From a virus, in IMG/VR virus record IMGVR_UViG_3300048589_000477, positions 1-33,704 of that record: DNA of 33,704 nt; one strand, written 5' to 3'. Positions 21,129 through 29,050 of this stretch are shown one piece after another. Numbering within the stretch: position 1 is the first letter of the stretch; every line of letters starts with the position of its first letter. The notes under the pieces were generated by a model that did no database searches, was not told the origin of the DNA, and saw only the letters and a list, made by a program, of their open reading frames with translations. Both the position numbers and the translations under genes were made by a program.

Positions 21129-23875
21129 CGGGGTCCTCCGAGGAGAGCTGCGCGAGTCGCGGAACGAGTAGCAGCCTGGGAGGCAGGCTCAGCCCGAGGG
21201 TAGTACACGTTCTGCTGGCCGATCAGCGGACCAGCGCCGTACGCTCCCTCTCCAGGCCGTGGAGAGCCGATCGAAGCGCTTCGGGTACGTGCGGCTGACC
21301 CAGCCAGTGCGACCTCCGGAGAGGCAAGAATCGAGCCTACTCCCAGGTCCGCATCACGGAACGCAGCGGAAATGGCTCCGATGTTGTCCGAAATCCCACC
21401 GGCGAGCATATCGACGAGCTTCTTGCCTGGTGAGCCGTCGTTCCACGCGACAAGTGGTCCTTCTTTGACCGGCGAACCTGGCAGGTGGTTCTTGATGATC
21501 GACGTGACCTTGTTGATCGCGCCGGTCACCTTGCCTATCATCTCCTGAATCCCATCGATGAGACCTTGGATCAGCCGCCGTCCGGCGTCCTTCAGCCAGC
21601 TGCCCGCGCCGGAGAAGAATCCCTTGATCCGGCCGACGATGTCCTTGACCTTGTCGTATGCCTTGCCCATCTGCGTGGACACCGCGGAGTAGAGAGCGCT
21701 GAACGCCGTGCTGGTCGCTGTCTTCGCGGCGTTGAAGGCGGTGGAGATCGCGCTCTTGATCGTGTTCGCGACGGAGGACACGATGGACTTGGCCTTGTTG
21801 ATCGGACCGGAGATCGCGTTGTAGATCGCGTTCCACACTGCGGTCGTCAGCGACTTTATCGCGTTCCAGACCGAGGTGACGACCGCCTTCACAGCGTTGA
21901 ACACCGTGGTGACGATCTTCTTGATCCCGTTGACCTCGCGGGTTATGACCGCCGAGATGACGGCCCAGACCGCTTGCGCTACAGCAACTATCGCATTCCA
22001 GATCGCTGACCAGACAGCTGCGATGGCGCTGAGGGTGGCCTTGATGAACTCGAGCGCCCACAGAACCGCGAACTGGATGATGGCGATGACGAGGTCGAAC
22101 ACGGCCTTGATGAGCGGCCCGAACAGACCCCACACCGCGTTCCACACCGCCTTGATGGCGTTGAGGGCAGTGGTAATGATCGTCAACCACATGTTCACGT
22201 ACGTCGTGATTATCGTGACGATCACGCTTACCACTGTCTTGATGGCAGTGACAATCGCATTCCAGGCAGTCGAAACTCCCGACCACATCGCCTGCGCTCC
22301 GGAAACAATCCCGTCCCACACAGCCTTGATCGCGGGCCAAGCTGTCCCAGTGAGCCACCCCACGACCGCCATGATCGCGTTCTTGATGGAGGCCCAAGCT
22401 GCGTTGACGAAGTTCCGGAAGGTCTCGTTCTTCTTGTAGAGGATGACGAGAGCTGCAACCAGGGCGACGATTCCAGCGATGATGAGGAAGATCGGGTTGG
22501 TGAGCAACGAGAGCGTGAACGCCTTAGAGGCCACCGCAGCAGCCTTGAATCCCTTGGCGATCGCCACCAGGGCAGCGTTGGCCTTCGCTGCAGCTGCGAT
22601 CGCCTTGAACGCTACAACAGCTTCCTTCACTGCCATCGTCGTCTTCACGATCGCAGCTACCGCTAGGAGGAACCCACCCACTGCGGCCAGGGTTATCGTT
22701 AGAGCCTTCTTCTGCCCGTCGCTCAAGTTAGTGAACCAGTTGACAGCGTCTGTCAACTTTTTTACGACGTTCGTGAGAACAGGAATGAGGATCGAACCAG
22801 TTTGAATGGCGAAGGTCTCCGCAGAGCCCTTCATCTGCTCGATCTGCCCGGACAGATTGTTCATACGGGTAGCGGCGACGTCGGCAGCCTTCATCTTCCC
22901 CATGGCCGTAGCCATGTCGTTGATGCCCTTGGCACCATTGTCGGCGATGACTGCTGCCGCTCGGATGGCGTCCGCACCGAACAAGGTCTGAAGGGTGGCT
23001 GTCTTCTGCTGGTCGCTCATACCCTTCAGGGAATCCTGGAGGATCTGGGCGATGTCGGCCATGCCCTTGATCTTGCCTGTCGCGTCGAAGAACTGGTTGG
23101 CGCCGTCCTTGGTGATGAGGCCAAGGTTCTTCATCAGCGTCGACTGCGCCTTGGTGGTCGGCTGCAAGCGCTGTAGCATCGACTTCAGCGACGTACCTGC
23201 ATCGCTACCCTTGATGCCTGCGTTGCCCATAGCGGCGATGGCGAGAGCGGTGTCATCGAACGACAGACCAGCCAGATGAGCGACAGCTCCAGCCTGTTGG
23301 AATGACTGGCCTAGATCTGATACGTCAATGGCACTCGCGTTGGCTGCGCCAGCAATCTTGTCTGCGATTCCGGGCAGCTCTTCCGCGGACAGTCCGAACT
23401 GGTTCATCGCGTTGGAGGCGATGGTCGCAGCTTCTGGCAGAGCTACCCCGCCAGCTGCAGCGAGCGCCACGGTGGCGTCCGCCGCGCCGTTCATCACATC
23501 CGGGATCGAGATGCCTGCCTTGACGAGCTCTTCGATCGCCTGGGAGGCGTCGGACGCCGAGAACGCCGTGTCCGCGCCGAGCTGGAGAGCCTTCTTGCGT
23601 ACCGTCTCCATCTCCGCCGTCGTGGCGCCGGAGACGGCCTGGATGCCGGACAGGCCCTTCTCGAAGTCTGCCGCCGACTTGATGGCAACGCCGAGTCCGG
23701 CAACGATTCCAGCACCGGCCACCCCGGCCATGGTGCTGACCTTCTTGAGCGCTGGACCCGTCTCTTCGGCACTCTCTCGAGTACGCTGGAGACCACGAGT
23801 AGCCTGATCGACTCCGTTTCCCTCGTAGTCGATCTGGATGGTCCCTCGGGCTGTACCGAGGTTGTACTCGCTCAC
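21125..23875 (-). CDS. Tail tape measure protein (TP901 family)
   Basis: 916 residues; GTG at 23875 overlaps the chaperone stop. Residues ~70-360 carry the TP901 tape-measure core (SAADFEKGLSGIQAVSGATTAEMETVRKKALQLG...ASNAMNQFGL...GNAGIKGSDAGTSLKSMLQRL). Residues ~440-490 contain hydrophobic segments (IFLIIAGIVALVAALVILY) expected to enter the host membrane. Residues ~490-760 are a long run of VWNAI/W..I-type helical repeats. The protein sets tail length; at the usual ~0.15 nm per residue it predicts a tail of about 137 nm. Its C-terminus (PGSPVKEGPLVAWNDGSPGKKLVDMLAGGI) is a common tape-measure ending. Confidence 0.95.
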   Translation of the reverse strand: MSEYNLGTARGTIQIDYEGNGVDQATRGLQRTRESAEETGPALKKVSTMAGVAGAGIVAGLGVAIKSAADFEKGLSGIQAVSGATTAEMETVRKKALQLGADTAFSASDASQAIEELVKAGISIPDVMNGAADATVALAAAGGVALPEAATIASNAMNQFGLSAEELPGIADKIAGAANASAIDVSDLGQSFQQAGAVAHLAGLSFDDTALAIAAMGNAGIKGSDAGTSLKSMLQRLQPTTKAQSTLMKNLGLITKDGANQFFDATGKIKGMADIAQILQDSLKGMSDQQKTATLQTLFGADAIRAAAVIADNGAKGINDMATAMGKMKAADVAATRMNNLSGQIEQMKGSAETFAIQTGSILIPVLTNVVKKLTDAVNWFTNLSDGQKKALTITLAAVGGFLLAVAAIVKTTMAVKEAVVAFKAIAAAAKANAALVAIAKGFKAAAVASKAFTLSLLTNPIFLIIAGIVALVAALVILYKKNETFRNFVNAAWASIKNAIMAVVGWLTGTAWPAIKAVWDGIVSGAQAMWSGVSTAWNAIVTAIKTVVSVIVTIITTYVNMWLTIITTALNAIKAVWNAVWGLFGPLIKAVFDLVIAIIQFAVLWALEFIKATLSAIAAVWSAIWNAIVAVAQAVWAVISAVITREVNGIKKIVTTVFNAVKAVVTSVWNAIKSLTTAVWNAIYNAISGPINKAKSIVSSVANTIKSAISTAFNAAKTATSTAFSALYSAVSTQMGKAYDKVKDIVGRIKGFFSGAGSWLKDAGRRLIQGLIDGIQEMIGKVTGAINKVTSIIKNHLPGSPVKEGPLVAWNDGSPGKKLVDMLAGGISDNIGAISAAFRDADLGVGSILASPEVALAGSAARTRSASIGSPRPGEGAYGAGPLIGQQNVYYPRAEPASQAATRSATRAALLGGPR

Positions 23876-24784
23876 AGTGCCGACATCCCGTCTCCGCGCA
23901 TCGTGTACTCCTGCTCGACGTCGTCAGTTGGCGAAGCTGGTGCGGTTCCGGGTGCAGATCTGGTCGCTGTGGGATTGCGGTACTTCAGCGGGCGATCGAG
24001 CCAGCGATCCAGGACTCGTGCTCGCTTCTTCTCTACGGCTTGTTCGGTCTTCCCCTTGACGGAGTCCAGCTCGGCCTCCAGAGCGAGACCGAACGTCGAC
24101 ACCGCTCTGTCGAAGCAGAAGCGTCGGAACTCACCGTCGATGCCGTAGAGCTCACTTGGCCTACTCCCCAGCGTCTTCGACAGAATCCAGGCTTGCCACA
24201 GCCGCTCCGAACTCTGCACGAAACCTCTCGAGGTCTCTAGTACCTCCGATGCAGTAGTTGAGGACGAACGCCTTGTCGTCGAGATCAACAATGTCGGCGT
24301 AGAGGACATCCTCCTCCCGGTCGGCGGGACGGTACAAGTGGAAGTCGGAGTCGCCTGGCTGGTGCTCCTTGACGGAGGAAGTGTTGTACTCCCCGCAGAT
24401 CACACAGGCTGGAGGCATCTGCACCAGAGGCTCAACCACGGCGTAGCACAGTACCCGATCCATCATCTCCAGGACCGCACCGATCTGCTTCGGATCCTCG
24501 AGGAGCTCCTTCTGCTGCTTCGGCTTGAGACCCTTCTTGGAGCTGACCGCTTCCTGGACGATGCCCGTCAGGGGATCCGGGATGATGCCCTGGGTGAGGA
24601 ACGCTTCCGGACCGATCCGGCGCACTCGAGCGACGTTCCCGCTGGGAAGGAGAACGTCCTCGACGAATGGCCCAGAGTTGCCGGTCTTCCACTGGCTCGC
24701 CGACGTAGGACCTGCGGATACGGAAGCAGCCCGCTTGGCGGGGTTGCCAGAGCGGGACGCCTTCTTGGTGGTGCTGGTTGCCAT
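23872..24784 (-). CDS. Tail assembly chaperone, frameshifted long form (G-T type)
   Basis: The second frame (ending 23872) continues the first chaperone frame without a usable start codon of its own near the overlap. Its conserved part is LWQAWILSKTLGSRPSELYGIDGEFRRFCFDRAVSTFGLALEAELDSVKGKTEQAVEKKRARVLDRWLDRPLKY, a typical actinophage T-like domain. The ORF's nominal upstream start near 24309 reads 40 Ser/Thr-rich residues that look like shadow sequence. The frame is +1 relative to the first, and GGG-GAG-TAG at the end of the first frame contains a GGGG run (24166-24169) where a +1 slip just before the stop would join them. The long form would recruit tape measure and tube subunits. Mechanism inferred. 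Confidence 0.7.
24161..24784 (-). CDS. Tail assembly chaperone, short form (G type)
   Basis: 207 residues; ATG follows AAGGAG. N-terminus Lys/Ser/Ala-rich (ATSTTKKASRSGNPAKRAASVSAGP), then a domain with FVEDVLLPSGNVARVRRIGPEAFLTQGIIPDPL..., typical of the first tail assembly chaperone of actinophage siphoviruses, a CVICGEYN segment, and VLYADIVDLDDKAFVLNYCIGGTRDLERFRAEF. It lies between the tail tube and tape measure genes, where this gene always occurs. It binds the tape measure during tail assembly and is not in the virion. It stops at TAG 24161-24163 unless the ribosome shifts frame. Confidence 0.85.
   Translation of the reverse strand: MATSTTKKASRSGNPAKRAASVSAGPTSASQWKTGNSGPFVEDVLLPSGNVARVRRIGPEAFLTQGIIPDPLTGIVQEAVSSKKGLKPKQQKELLEDPKQIGAVLEMMDRVLCYAVVEPLVQMPPACVICGEYNTSSVKEHQPGDSDFHLYRPADREEDVLYADIVDLDDKAFVLNYCIGGTRDLERFRAEFGAAVASLDSVEDAGE
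24166..24169 (-). other. Candidate +1 frameshift site (GGGG before stop)
   Basis: On the minus strand the end of the short chaperone reads GCT GGG GAG TAG. A peptidyl-tRNA on GGG can re-pair with GGG one base forward because of the GGGG run, after which AGT AGG CCA continues the long form. A frame change of +1 (or -2) is needed here; -1 would not give the conserved frame. Position is inferred from codon pairing. Confidence 0.5.
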
Positions 24785-24832
24785 TCTGGTCTCCTTGAAC
24801 TCCGATGGCTTCGGACAGGTTGGTGCGCGAGC

Positions 24833-25396
24833 TTACGGCGTGACTTCCTCGCCGATACCGAGCGCGGTCTCGTTGATGACGAAGTCGTACAGGACGTCCT
24901 CCAGACCGGTGATGAGCGAAGGGAGAGACTGCCCGGACGCCGACGTCAGCCAGAACGCACCATCGCCGAGCTCGCCCTCGAGCGAGTCGGAAGCACGGCA
25001 GCGGTACAGGATGGGGTGGAAGTCTCCACCGTTGTCGTTGATGGACTGACCCTCGGCCCGGAAGTAGGGACGCTGGTCCGTGACCTTCTTGCGGAAGGTC
25101 GTCACCGTGTTCGGCGTGACCCCAGTCGTGGTGATCGTTCCACCGGCCATGGCCTTGTACGCTGGGAGCGAGATGCCACCGTTCTCCATCTCCCACTCCA
25201 CCGAAGCACCCTTGCCCCGGATCGCGATGACCTTGTCGTCGCCGCGCAGCTCCTCGAAGTCCTCCGCCTCGGAGAACGACATGGTGCGAGCGTTGGGAGC
25301 GTCGATGAGAGTGGTATCGAGAGTGTCAGCAGCGGCTGTGGTGTACGGCGTGACCTTCGTGTCACGGAGACCGTACGGCAGAGCTGTGTCGCCCAT
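24833..25396 (-). CDS. Major tail (tube) protein
   Basis: 187 residues; strong start box (GGAAGGAAG). The protein is beta-rich with an opening MGDTALPYGLRDTKVTPYTT, a FEELRGDDKVIAIRGKGASVEWEMENGGISLPAYKAMAGG loop-and-strand region and YRCRASDSLEGELGDGAFWLTSASG, which match the tube-forming major tail proteins of actinophage siphoviruses. Place before the assembly chaperones and length fit. It polymerises into the hexameric tail tube. There is no added C-terminal Ig domain. Confidence 0.88.
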   Translation of the reverse strand: MGDTALPYGLRDTKVTPYTTAAADTLDTTLIDAPNARTMSFSEAEDFEELRGDDKVIAIRGKGASVEWEMENGGISLPAYKAMAGGTITTTGVTPNTVTTFRKKVTDQRPYFRAEGQSINDNGGDFHPILYRCRASDSLEGELGDGAFWLTSASGQSLPSLITGLEDVLYDFVINETALGIGEEVTP

Positions 25397-25595
25397 TGGT
25401 CTTCCTTCCTACCTTCGGTGTGTCACGGAACCGGACGGTCCCGATCATCTGGCCGTTCTCCGTGGAGAACCGATGTAGGACGACCACGCCTGCGGTCGCT
25501 CCACAGAACCTGCTCGAGCACTTCAGCTCGACGACTCCTCCGGGAGCTGTCTCCAAGAGAACGCCGAGGAGCTTGTTGTCGCATCGCAGGTCCAT
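25362..25595 (-). CDS. Small Cys-containing protein (77 aa), upstream of tail tube
   Basis: ATG 25595, ten bases after the previous stop; only a weak ribosome-binding site is visible, so coupling is probable. The pattern MDLRCDNKLLGVLLETAPGGVVELKCSSRFCGATAGVVVLHRF is a recurrent small actinophage protein with Com-like Cys spacing (LRC, then KC-x4-C) suggesting a zinc site and possible RNA binding. Its last 11 codons overlap the tail tube gene by 35 bp, covering the latter's ribosome-binding site. It may couple or regulate translation of the very abundant tube protein, which is inference from the overlap. Confidence 0.7.
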   Translation of the reverse strand: MDLRCDNKLLGVLLETAPGGVVELKCSSRFCGATAGVVVLHRFSTENGQMIGTVRFRDTPKVGRKTNGRHSSAVRSP

Positions 25596-25605
25596 CCGGG
25601 TGGGT

Positions 25606-25929
25606 CTACTTCTTGGCCGTCGTCTTCTTGACGTCCGTGGAAGCTCCCGTGTCGCCGTCGACCAGCTTGTCGCCCTCGCGGTTGGGGTCATCCGCAGAAG
25701 CGATCTGCGTGTCGGAGTTGTCGTCGTTCACCTTGGAGATGGTGAAGTGTCCCTCCCGGCGCAGAACCTCCTCGAGCTTCTCGCTGGAGTCCATCTCGAG
25801 CGAGAAGAGGTTCCTCCGGTTCCACGTCAGGTCCTTCTCCACACCCTCGACGCCAGCGGACTCAAGGTCCTTGACGCTGATGGTGCGCTCGTCGGCGATG
25901 CCCTTGTACCGCACCTTGATCCGTGCCAT
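25606..25929 (-). CDS. Hypothetical tail-region protein (107 aa)
   Basis: ATG 25929 after GAGAGGAACG. The N-terminal half looks like a small beta domain (ARIKVRYKGIADERTISVKDLESAGVEGVEKDLTWNRRNLFSLEM) followed by a helix (SSEKLEEVLRREGHFTISKV), and the C-terminal third is disordered and charged (DDPNREGDKLVDGDTGASTDVKKTTAKK). It stands between tail terminator and tail tube genes, and could be a tail or neck accessory protein. I recognise no family. Confidence 0.72.
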   Translation of the reverse strand: MARIKVRYKGIADERTISVKDLESAGVEGVEKDLTWNRRNLFSLEMDSSEKLEEVLRREGHFTISKVNDDNSDTQIASADDPNREGDKLVDGDTGASTDVKKTTAKK

Positions 25930-25964
25930 GGTCGTTCCTCTCGATGTGGACTGCTAACCGAAGC

Positions 25965-26354
25965 CTACCGTGACGCCACGGTGAAGTCGGCATAGCGCGT
26001 GACTGCTTCGTACCCTGTGTCGAAGAGGTCCTGGCTCTCGCCGTTCCATTCCGCTACAGAGAGGGTGGACCCGTCGGCTCCCAGCCGTTGGGTCGTCCCA
26101 AGAATCAGGTCCTTGAGACGGGCGAGACCGGCGTTGATCCTGCCGTAGTCTCGCTGCTTGTCGTACAGCCAGATCGAAACACGATCCGTCCCGGTCTGGC
26201 CGAAGGCCGACGTAGCTGGACCCCAGCTGACAACAGCGAAGAATTCCTCGTCCGGAGTGTCAACCGAGTTGGCTGCGTACACAGCCTCGAGACCTAGAGC
26301 AACCAGTTCCGGGTCCTCCTCGAGGAGGGATTGAAGCGCTGCGCGAGCCGTCAT
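25965..26354 (-). CDS. Tail terminator protein
   Basis: 129 residues; ATG overlaps the previous stop (ATGA). A helical N-terminus (TARAALQSLLEEDPELVALGLEAVYA) is followed by FFAVVSWGPATSAFG...RVSIWLYDKQRDYGRINAGLARLKDLIL, the helix-strand layout of tail terminator proteins (lambda gpU-like, annotated in actinophages after the HK97-gp10-like gene). It caps the growing tail tube and provides the docking ring for the head. Identified by gene order and pattern. Confidence 0.75.
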   Translation of the reverse strand: MTARAALQSLLEEDPELVALGLEAVYAANSVDTPDEEFFAVVSWGPATSAFGQTGTDRVSIWLYDKQRDYGRINAGLARLKDLILGTTQRLGADGSTLSVAEWNGESQDLFDTGYEAVTRYADFTVASR

Positions 26355-26713
26355 CGGAACATCCTCCCGAAGAGTCCTTCAACCGTCTTCATCACTTCCG
26401 GTCCTTCGTGATCGACGGTCGGTCGGATGATGGCGTACCTTCCTGCCCAGCGAACCTCGAGGAAGATGCCATAGGGAACAGTGTGAGCGATGATAATGCG
26501 GTGGGACTTGCTTCCACTCTCGGCCACCGCGTTCAAGCCGTTGCGAGCGTTGGAAGTTCGATCCGTCCAAGGAGCGTTCTGGCGAGCGTACGCCGTGGCG
26601 CGCGTGGCGTGGTACCGCATGATGACAGCAAGGGCTCTATCAGCCCTGGAGTCAAACGTCCGGAGGTTGTTGAGAAGAGCACGGTCCTCCCAGACGATTC
26701 CCGAGCTAGCCAC
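26351..26713 (-). CDS. HK97 gp10-like head-tail joining (neck) protein
   Basis: 120 residues; GTG 26713 overlaps the preceding gene by 8 bp with only a weak ribosome-binding site, so translation is probably coupled. The block ARQNAPWTDRTSNARNGL...HRIIIAHTVPYGIFLEVRWAGRYAIIRPTVD...VMKTVEGLFGRMF is the standard HK97 gp10 family signature. The protein connects the head-completion ring to the tail terminator. Confidence 0.85.
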   Translation of the reverse strand: MASSGIVWEDRALLNNLRTFDSRADRALAVIMRYHATRATAYARQNAPWTDRTSNARNGLNAVAESGSKSHRIIIAHTVPYGIFLEVRWAGRYAIIRPTVDHEGPEVMKTVEGLFGRMFR

Positions 26714-27062
26714 GGCCCGACACCCAAGCTCGGCACTCGTACCCGTTGTCGTAGAACAAGTCGACGATCTCCCAGTCTTTCCCCTGATGGGAGAACACGT
26801 CGAACCGAGCCATGGTAGAGTTCCACGGCCCGATCATCTGGAGATCTACCCTCCTCTCGACCCCGTCCAGCGTAACAGTGGGAGTCGGTACGTCGGTGCG
26901 AGACTCCACGAACGTCACGACTATCGGATCACGGGGAGGATCTTCCACCCAGACGAATCCCCCAGCGGGCTGCTTCTCCTTGTGTCGAGGAGTGAGGACG
27001 ACGGAGACCGGGAAGACGTTGATGAACGCCTCGGTCAAACGACGCTGCACATCCAGGTCCAC
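26706..27062 (-). CDS. Head closure / stopper-type connector
   Basis: 118 residues; GTG 27062, three bases after the previous stop. It is beta-rich with a C-terminal core (VDLQMIGPWNSTMARFDVFSHQGKDWEIVDLFYDNGYECRAWVSGRG) resembling head-tail joining proteins such as SPP1 gp16, and FVWVEDPPRDPIVVTFVESRTDVPTPTVTLDG before it. Gene order (adaptor, this gene, gp10-like, terminator) fits a stopper that seals the packaged head. No catalytic motif. Confidence 0.75.
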   Translation of the reverse strand: MDLDVQRRLTEAFINVFPVSVVLTPRHKEKQPAGGFVWVEDPPRDPIVVTFVESRTDVPTPTVTLDGVERRVDLQMIGPWNSTMARFDVFSHQGKDWEIVDLFYDNGYECRAWVSGRG

Positions 27063-27065
27063 CGG

Positions 27066-27380
27066 TCAGCCTCTCTCGATCTTCCGAGTGCGGGAGAATC
27101 GAGGAACAGGCACAAGCTCGAGGACTTGCGAAGAGAACGAGTCCGCCATCTTGAGAGCCTGCCCGTAGAGTTGCGACATCTTCCTGCTCGACATGCCCTC
27201 CTGGATGTCGATCAGCCCGGCGAAGCGAGCTGCCTTCTCGCGCCAGATGTCTCTAGCGAGGCCGAGGATACCCTCGGAAGCTGCGTCGAGTCGGTCGCTG
27301 AGCACGGTGTCGGTGTAGGCAGTGTCGTCCGGCTCGTCGATGAGACGACGCAGCTCGGCGACCTCTTCGGCGTCTGCCAC
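27066..27380 (-). CDS. Head-to-tail adaptor protein
   Basis: 104 residues; GTG 27380 after GAGAGGAAG. The all-helical sequence (AEEVAELRRLIDEPDDTAYTDTVLSDRLDAASEGILGLARDIWREKAARFAGLIDIQEG...SRKMSQLYGQALKMAD) is the pattern of adaptor proteins (HK97 gp6 / SPP1 gp15 family) in actinophages. It binds below the portal and recruits the stopper. A hairpin just upstream of its start (27399-27437) separates it from the head genes. Confidence 0.82.
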   Translation of the reverse strand: MADAEEVAELRRLIDEPDDTAYTDTVLSDRLDAASEGILGLARDIWREKAARFAGLIDIQEGMSSRKMSQLYGQALKMADSFSSQVLELVPVPRFSRTRKIERG

Positions 27381-27398
27381 GATGCTTCCTCTCTAGCG

Positions 27399-27437
27399 AG
27401 AGACCCCACCCCACCCAGTGGGCGAGGTGGGGTCTCT
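27399..27437 (-). terminator. Hairpin between head genes and connector genes
   Basis: A 12-bp perfect stem (arms 27399-27410 and 27426-27437, GGTGGGGTCTCT on the plus strand right arm) with a 15-nt loop lies after the stop of the capsid-adjacent gene and before the adaptor. Its GGGGTCTC arm matches those at 13518-13532 and 32013-32022. It may partly terminate, keeping capsid mRNA in excess over connectors. Confidence 0.7.
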
Positions 27438-27456
27438 GCGAGGTAGAGCCTGTCTA

Positions 27457-27831
27457 TCAGGAGTTGAGGATGGTGCTCCGACCCTTGCCGTCAGCCTCCT
27501 GGGCCACGACTCGAGCCTTCTCCTCGTCAGACGCTTCCTTGAGGTAGGCGACGACCTCCTCGACCGTGTGCTCGCCGGGGTTGAACTCCGGAGTGCTGCC
27601 GATGAGGTCCTCCTCTCCCGTCTGAGAGCCGTTCTCCCCGTCGGTACCCGTCTGGCCGTTGTCGCTGCCTCCGGGATTCTCGGGCTGGTTCTCTGGCTCT
27701 GAAGGATCTGTCTCCTCCTGCTTGCCAGCCTGAGCCACCATCCAGTCCACCCGCGACTGCGGGAAGCGGGACTGAAGGTAGGCGAGGTCTGCCTTGGAGA
27801 GCGGCTTGCTCAGGTTGATCTTGCGCGCCAT
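27457..27831 (-). CDS. Capsid-adjacent hypothetical protein (124 aa)
   Basis: ATG 27831 after GAGAGGGAG. Three parts: a short helical N-terminus (SKADLAYLQSRFPQSRVDWMVAQAG), an acidic, Gly/Asn-rich disordered middle (ETDPSEPENQPENPGGSDNGQTGTDGENGSQTGEE), and a conserved C-terminal helix (FNPGEHTVEEVVAYLKEASDEEKARVVAQEADGKGRSTIL). The last part is common in actinophage genes just after the capsid gene, usually unassigned or called head-tail connector. It may be a head accessory. Function uncertain. Confidence 0.7.
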   Translation of the reverse strand: MARKINLSKPLSKADLAYLQSRFPQSRVDWMVAQAGKQEETDPSEPENQPENPGGSDNGQTGTDGENGSQTGEEDLIGSTPEFNPGEHTVEEVVAYLKEASDEEKARVVAQEADGKGRSTILNS

Positions 27832-27847
27832 CTCAACTCCCTCTCGC

Positions 27848-29038
27848 TCAGGCCGCGTACGCGGTCGGAGCAGCGTAGGTCGCGTTGGCCGTCACCTGCA
27901 TGACCAGACCGGCTCCGCGCTGACGGACGCCCGTGCCGAAGCCTCGGACGTAGTAGCTGTCGATCAGCGGGTAGTCGTTGTCACGACCCTTGACCAGTCG
28001 GAGACCGCGGAGGCCGGGGTTGGCGTGCTCCCGCAGACCGATCGGGTTCTGGATGTTGGCCTCGCCACCGCTCACCAGGGAGACGATGTACGCCGGGGGG
28101 ACGTAGTCCTCCTCGATGACGAGCAGCGGACCGTACGACCCGATGACGTTCATCCCTCGGAACTGTGCACCAACCTGCGTGCCGAACAGCTCCTGGTTCG
28201 CCGGAAGGAACAGACCCGGCTGTCCCACAGCGGGGATGAAGTCGTACCGAGCGCCAGACGAGACCCGGAAGCCGCGAATGGTGTTGGCCTCGGTGACGTT
28301 CACCAGAGTGAACATCGTCGACCCGTTCTCGGAAGAGTACCCGTGCGACTTGAAGTCGTCGATGACCTCGTCCAGATCGCCGGAGGTCACCGTCGCAGCT
28401 CCCGTGGTGCGGAAGTGCGTGTGAGTGCCGGAGAACGTGTTCGACTTGTACGGCGGAGGAACCGTACCGTCACCATTCCAGAAGGTGAAGACCGTGTAGT
28501 TCTGGCCCTTGATCGTGGCCTCACGGTTGTCCTTGCGGAACAGCGTCCGCATGACCTCCTGGAAGAGCTTGCGGTTGTCGGCGTCGAGCACCTGCTGGTG
28601 AACGGCCTCCACCCGCTGCGCCGTGGCCTCCGCGAGGAACTGCCACGTGAAGCGGTTGGCGATGTCGTACCACTTGAAGGTGTACCCGAGGGACAGTACG
28701 TCGGCCTCCGGACGGATGCCGACCGGGACGCCGTACTGCGACGCCTCCTCGAAGTCCTCGGTGCCGAACTGCGGGACGTCCTCGATGGTCTGCGTGACCG
28801 GGAAGGTCAACAGGTCGATGATCCGCTGCCGCTCCGCGTTCTGCAGAGCCACCGTCGCCTGGAACTCGTCCCAGATGGCGTTGAGGTCTCGACCGTCGAC
28901 GGTCTGCGTGAGCACGTCCGCAACAGCGTTGTACCCCTTGGCCATGGTGGCCGAGCCGAACGTCTGTCGGTTGAGCTCGAGCAGACCGTGGATGTCGCCA
29001 GCGGCGAGGAGCTGGGACTTGAGCTGAGTGGTGTTCAT
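27848..29038 (-). CDS. Major capsid protein (HK97 fold)
   Basis: 396 residues. The N-terminal helical segment, then EFQATVALQNAERQRIIDLLTFPVTQTIEDVPQF (N-arm region), LGYTFKWYDIANRFTWQFLAEATAQRVEAVHQQVLDADNRKLFQEVM (spine helix and E-loop region), and an A-domain-rich C-terminal half (LFLPANQELFGTQVGAQFRGMNVIGSYGPLLVIEEDYVPPAYIVSLVSGG...NPGLRGLRLVKGRDNDYPLIDSYYVRGFGTGVRQRGAGLVMQV) match HK97-fold actinophage capsids. Gene order scaffold, decoration, capsid supports it. Residues 14-32 share a 19-residue motif with the scaffold protein, suggesting both use a common recruitment or cleavage signal. Confidence 0.92.
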   Translation of the reverse strand: MNTTQLKSQLLAAGDIHGLLELNRQTFGSATMAKGYNAVADVLTQTVDGRDLNAIWDEFQATVALQNAERQRIIDLLTFPVTQTIEDVPQFGTEDFEEASQYGVPVGIRPEADVLSLGYTFKWYDIANRFTWQFLAEATAQRVEAVHQQVLDADNRKLFQEVMRTLFRKDNREATIKGQNYTVFTFWNGDGTVPPPYKSNTFSGTHTHFRTTGAATVTSGDLDEVIDDFKSHGYSSENGSTMFTLVNVTEANTIRGFRVSSGARYDFIPAVGQPGLFLPANQELFGTQVGAQFRGMNVIGSYGPLLVIEEDYVPPAYIVSLVSGGEANIQNPIGLREHANPGLRGLRLVKGRDNDYPLIDSYYVRGFGTGVRQRGAGLVMQVTANATYAAPTAYAA

Positions 29039-29050
29039 GAGCTCCTCGTC

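Noticed and set aside
21485-22805. Several plus-strand frames within the tape measure region
   Set aside because: They mirror the Ala/Ile/Trp helical repeats of the tape measure and have no start signals.
24170-24309. Independent start for the second chaperone frame at 24309
   Set aside because: The first ~40 residues would be Ser/Thr-rich out-of-frame sequence inside the first chaperone with no ribosome-binding site.
24338-25957. 539-codon open frame on the plus strand
   Set aside because: It runs opposite to chaperone, tail tube and neighbours, which have clear products and start sites; composition is that of a complementary frame.
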